7,617 nucleotides of DNA from Adhaeribacter sp. (GTDB lineage Bacteria; Bacteroidota; Bacteroidia; Cytophagales; Hymenobacteraceae): NCBI GenBank assembly GCA_028288395.1, contig JAQBNV010000454.1, forward strand, positions 1 to 7,617, written 5' to 3'. The position numbers and the translations under genes were made by a program. Numbering within the stretch: the stretch's first letter is position 1; every line of letters starts with the position of its first letter. Below are positions 5,674 through 7,617 of this stretch, in pieces. The notes under the pieces are model-generated. The model ran no database searches and was not told the DNA's origin. It worked only from the letters and a program-made list of their open reading frames with translations.

Positions 5674-7335
5674 TTATTTATTTCCTTCTTTGGCCCACAT
5701 ATCCCGCAAACCAACAGTGCGGTTAAATATTAATTTATTTGTAGTAGAATCCGGATCGAGGCAGAAATACCCTTTACGCAAAAACTGAAACCGATCGGCC
5801 AGGGTTGCTTCTTTCAAAGCTGGCTCGGCAAAAACAGTAGGCAATATTTGTAGCGAATCCGGATTCAGGTGTTCTTTAAAGTCACCTTCGGCTTCGCCCA
5901 CATTTTCCATTTTAAATAACCGGTCGTATAAACGCACTTCGATAGGCAAAGCCTGACCCACACTTACCCAATGCAGGGTGCCTTTTACGTTTATGCCCGA
6001 GGTGTCGGAACCGCTTTTACTTTCCGGAATATACGTGCAATGTAGCTCCTTTACCTTTCCCTGCTCATCTTTTACTACTTCCTCACACTTTATTATATAG
6101 GCGTGTTTTAACCGCACCATTTGCCCGGGTGCTAACCGGAAATATTTCTTTGGCGGGTTCTCCATGAAATCTTCCTGCTCTACGTACAACTCCCGGCTAA
6201 AAGGAATATCCCGGTAACCGGTGTTCGCATCTTCCGGATTATCTTCGCCCCGCAGCATTTCAACCTGGCCTTCAGGGTAGTTGGTTACGATTACCTTTAT
6301 TGGATCCAGTACGGCCATCCGGCGCGAGGCAATTTTATTTAAACGCTCCCGCACGCAAAACTCCAGCAGACCAACGTCAATCAGGTTCTCGCGTTTGGCT
6401 ACCCCGATGCGTTCGCAAAAGTCCCGGATGCTTTCGGGCGGATAACCCCGCCGCCGGACGGCGCTTAAAGTAGGCATGCGGGGATCGTCCCAGCCGCTGA
6501 CGTGTTTTTCATTTACCAATTGCAGCAGTTTTCGCTTGCTCATGATGGTATAAGTCATGTTCAGGCGGGCAAATTCGTATTGGTGTGAAGGGAATATTTC
6601 TAGCTCCCGGATAAACCAATCGTACAGCTCACGATGCGGAATAAATTCCAGGGTACAAACGCTATGGGTAATCTGCTCAATGGCATCGCTCTGGCCGTGG
6701 GCGAAGTCGTACATGGGATAAATGCACCAGGTGTCGCCGGTCCGGTGATGATGGGCATGTTTGATCCGGTACATAAGTGGATCGCGCATGTGCATATTTT
6801 GGTGGGTCATGTCAATTTTAGCCCGGAGGACTTTTGCCCCGTCCGGGTACTGGCCGGCTTTCATTTCGGAGAACAAACGCAGGTTTTCTTCAATGCTGCG
6901 CTCGCGGTACTGGTTGGGCGTGCCGGGCCGGGTAGGGGTGCCTTTCTGTGCCGCAATTTCTTCGCTGGTACTGTCATCTACATAGGCCAGTCCTTTTTGA
7001 ATAAGCTTCAGGGCAAACCCGTACAATTGCTCAAAATAATCAGAGGCATATAATTCCTGTTCCCAGTCGAAGCCCAGCCATTTTACATCGTTTTTAATAT
7101 TTTCGACGTACTCGGTTTCTTCGGTTACAGGATTCGTATCGTCAAAACGCAGATTGGTGTAGCCGCCAAAATCCCGGGCCAGCCCAAAATTCAAGCAAAT
7201 GCTTTTGGCATGCCCCATGTGTAGGTATCCATTGGGTTCCGGGGGGAAGCGGGTGACAATGCTTTTATATTTTCCGGATTCGAGGTCCTTCGCCACAATC
7301 TCTTCGAGAAAGTTCAGGCTTTTGTCTTCAATCAT
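5674..7335 (-). CDS. glnS: Glutaminyl-tRNA synthetase (class I)
   Basis: A 553-aa protein, close to the length of E. coli GlnRS (about 554 aa). It charges tRNA(Gln) with glutamine in the cytoplasm using ATP. The class I HIGH motif is in FPPEPNGYLHMGHAKS (residues 30-45, HMGH at 39-42) and the KMSKS equivalent is IMSKR (264-268). RFDDTNP (63-69) and IYPMYDFAHG (205-214) are the amino acid and tRNA acceptor-end regions typical of GlnRS and eukaryote-like GluRS. The C-terminal part from about residue 340 is the beta-barrel anticodon-binding domain (LDPIKVIVTNYPEG, GYRDIPFSRELYVE, YFRLAPGQMVRLKHAYIIKC). PEPNGYLH and the beta-barrel C-terminus favour GlnRS over bacterial GluRS. All catalytic motifs are intact. 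It is monocistronic here, with a promoter box 43-50 bp upstream, an IS end behind that, and a bidirectional terminator about 130 bp past the stop. Confidence 0.97.
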   Translation of the reverse strand: MIEDKSLNFLEEIVAKDLESGKYKSIVTRFPPEPNGYLHMGHAKSICLNFGLARDFGGYTNLRFDDTNPVTEETEYVENIKNDVKWLGFDWEQELYASDYFEQLYGFALKLIQKGLAYVDDSTSEEIAAQKGTPTRPGTPNQYRERSIEENLRLFSEMKAGQYPDGAKVLRAKIDMTHQNMHMRDPLMYRIKHAHHHRTGDTWCIYPMYDFAHGQSDAIEQITHSVCTLEFIPHRELYDWFIRELEIFPSHQYEFARLNMTYTIMSKRKLLQLVNEKHVSGWDDPRMPTLSAVRRRGYPPESIRDFCERIGVAKRENLIDVGLLEFCVRERLNKIASRRMAVLDPIKVIVTNYPEGQVEMLRGEDNPEDANTGYRDIPFSRELYVEQEDFMENPPKKYFRLAPGQMVRLKHAYIIKCEEVVKDEQGKVKELHCTYIPESKSGSDTSGINVKGTLHWVSVGQALPIEVRLYDRLFKMENVGEAEGDFKEHLNPDSLQILPTVFAEPALKEATLADRFQFLRKGYFCLDPDSTTNKLIFNRTVGLRDMWAKEGNK

Positions 7336-7377
7336 AAATTATGGGGTAATTCTTAAAGAGAAAGGTAAAAAGAAATT

Positions 7378-7385
7378 CAAACTTA
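7378..7385 (-). promoter_or_regulatory. Bacteroidota -7 promoter box for glnS
   Basis: On the minus strand this reads TAAGTTTG, an exact TAnnTTTG match, 43-50 bp before the glnS ATG, which implies a leader of roughly 35 nt. A -33 TTG at standard spacing is not evident. The box lies between the IS end and glnS, so glnS keeps its own promoter despite the insertion. Confidence 0.5.
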
Positions 7386-7472
7386 AAAAAAGTATCGCTA
7401 CCGTAAGCATAAATTTTAATATTCCTGCTGATTTTAACCTCCTGAAGAGAGAATAAATTCAGATAGTATCTA

Positions 7473-7617
7473 GGTTGTGTTGACAATTAGAGTAAGAGAA
7501 TGGTTGCAGCTGCCAAGTGAATGAAAGCTAAGAAAGAAGAAGCGGTTTTGTCGTATCTGGTAGCAATGCGGCGATAGTGCTTCATTCTGTTAAAGAGTCG
7601 TTCAATCTTGTTGCGGT
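7473..7617 (-). mobile_element. 3' end of an IS5-family insertion sequence (cut by window edge)
   Basis: The end of an IS is identified by its transposase C-terminus, which stops only about 14 bp from the presumed element end near GGTTGTGTTGACAA (from about 7473). The flank reads ATCTAGG, so a CTAG or TA target is plausible and fits IS5-family habits. The exact end and the target duplication cannot be fixed because the other end lies outside the window. Confidence 0.7.
7487..7617 (-). CDS. IS5-family transposase, C-terminal fragment (cut by window edge)
   Basis: The last 42 codons of a DDE transposase, too short and too close to the edge to appear as a full gene. The translation opens RNKIERLFNRMKHYRRIATR and continues YDKTASSFLAFIHLAAA, ending TILLL and a TAA stop at 7487-7489. 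IERxFxxxKHxRRIATRYDK and SFLAFxHLAA are hallmarks of IS5-family (IS427/IS1031-like) transposases. The E of IER is the third catalytic acid of the DDE triad, and the lysine seven residues later fits the E(6)K spacing. Typical members encode the transposase either as one gene or as two overlapping frames; which applies here cannot be seen. The fragment reads intact to its stop, so the copy may be functional. It points toward glnS, whose start is about 150 bp beyond the transposase stop. Confidence 0.88.
   Translation of the reverse strand, partial: RNKIERLFNRMKHYRRIATRYDKTASSFLAFIHLAAATILLL

Noticed and set aside
6634..7053. 139-codon open frame on the plus strand
   Set aside because: It lies entirely antisense within the intact glnS gene and its translation shows no recognisable domain; it is a by-product of glnS codon use.

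Overview
The window looks like chromosomal DNA of a Bacteroidota bacterium, most likely a cytophagalean of the Hymenobacteraceae (Adhaeribacter/Hymenobacter-like). The grounds are protein style, weak or absent Shine-Dalgarno sequences, and two exact matches to the Bacteroidota -7 promoter box TAnnTTTG in front of genes. The genus is an inference from general familiarity, not from a search.

Layout, left to right. Positions 1-1048 (minus strand) hold a two-gene unit: a UPF0173-type metallo-beta-lactamase-fold hydrolase followed 23 bp later by parA, which runs off the left edge; parB is expected beyond it. Divergent from this, at 1141-2793 (plus), is a lipoprotein-type family 5 (peptide/oligopeptide) substrate-binding protein with no permease beside it, followed by a SAM-dependent O-methyltransferase-like gene (2845-3423). 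A perfect 17-bp hairpin at 3536-3577 separates these from a tight minus-strand pair, a small four-helix membrane protein (DUF6644-like, 3573-4061) and a small exported protein (DUF6152-like, 4064-4420). A divergent intergenic region leads to a DoxX-family membrane protein (4586-4990, plus). After 271 bp of non-coding DNA comes a CsbD-family stress protein (5262-5474, plus), closed by a strong bidirectional terminator (5490-5545). Convergent to it is glnS, glutaminyl-tRNA synthetase (5674-7335, minus). At the right edge is the 3' end of an IS5-family insertion sequence (about 7473-7617), whose transposase reads toward glnS.

Most of the window is housekeeping or generic stress/envelope content: chromosome partitioning, tRNA charging, peptide binding, CsbD and DoxX. 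No CRISPR array, tRNA, rRNA, toxin-antitoxin pair or evident defence system was seen. The least understood unit is the DUF6152/DUF6644 pair facing DoxX. It combines an exported protein carrying an N-terminal His-His with a histidine-containing membrane protein, and may be a small redox or metal-related envelope module; that function is inference only.
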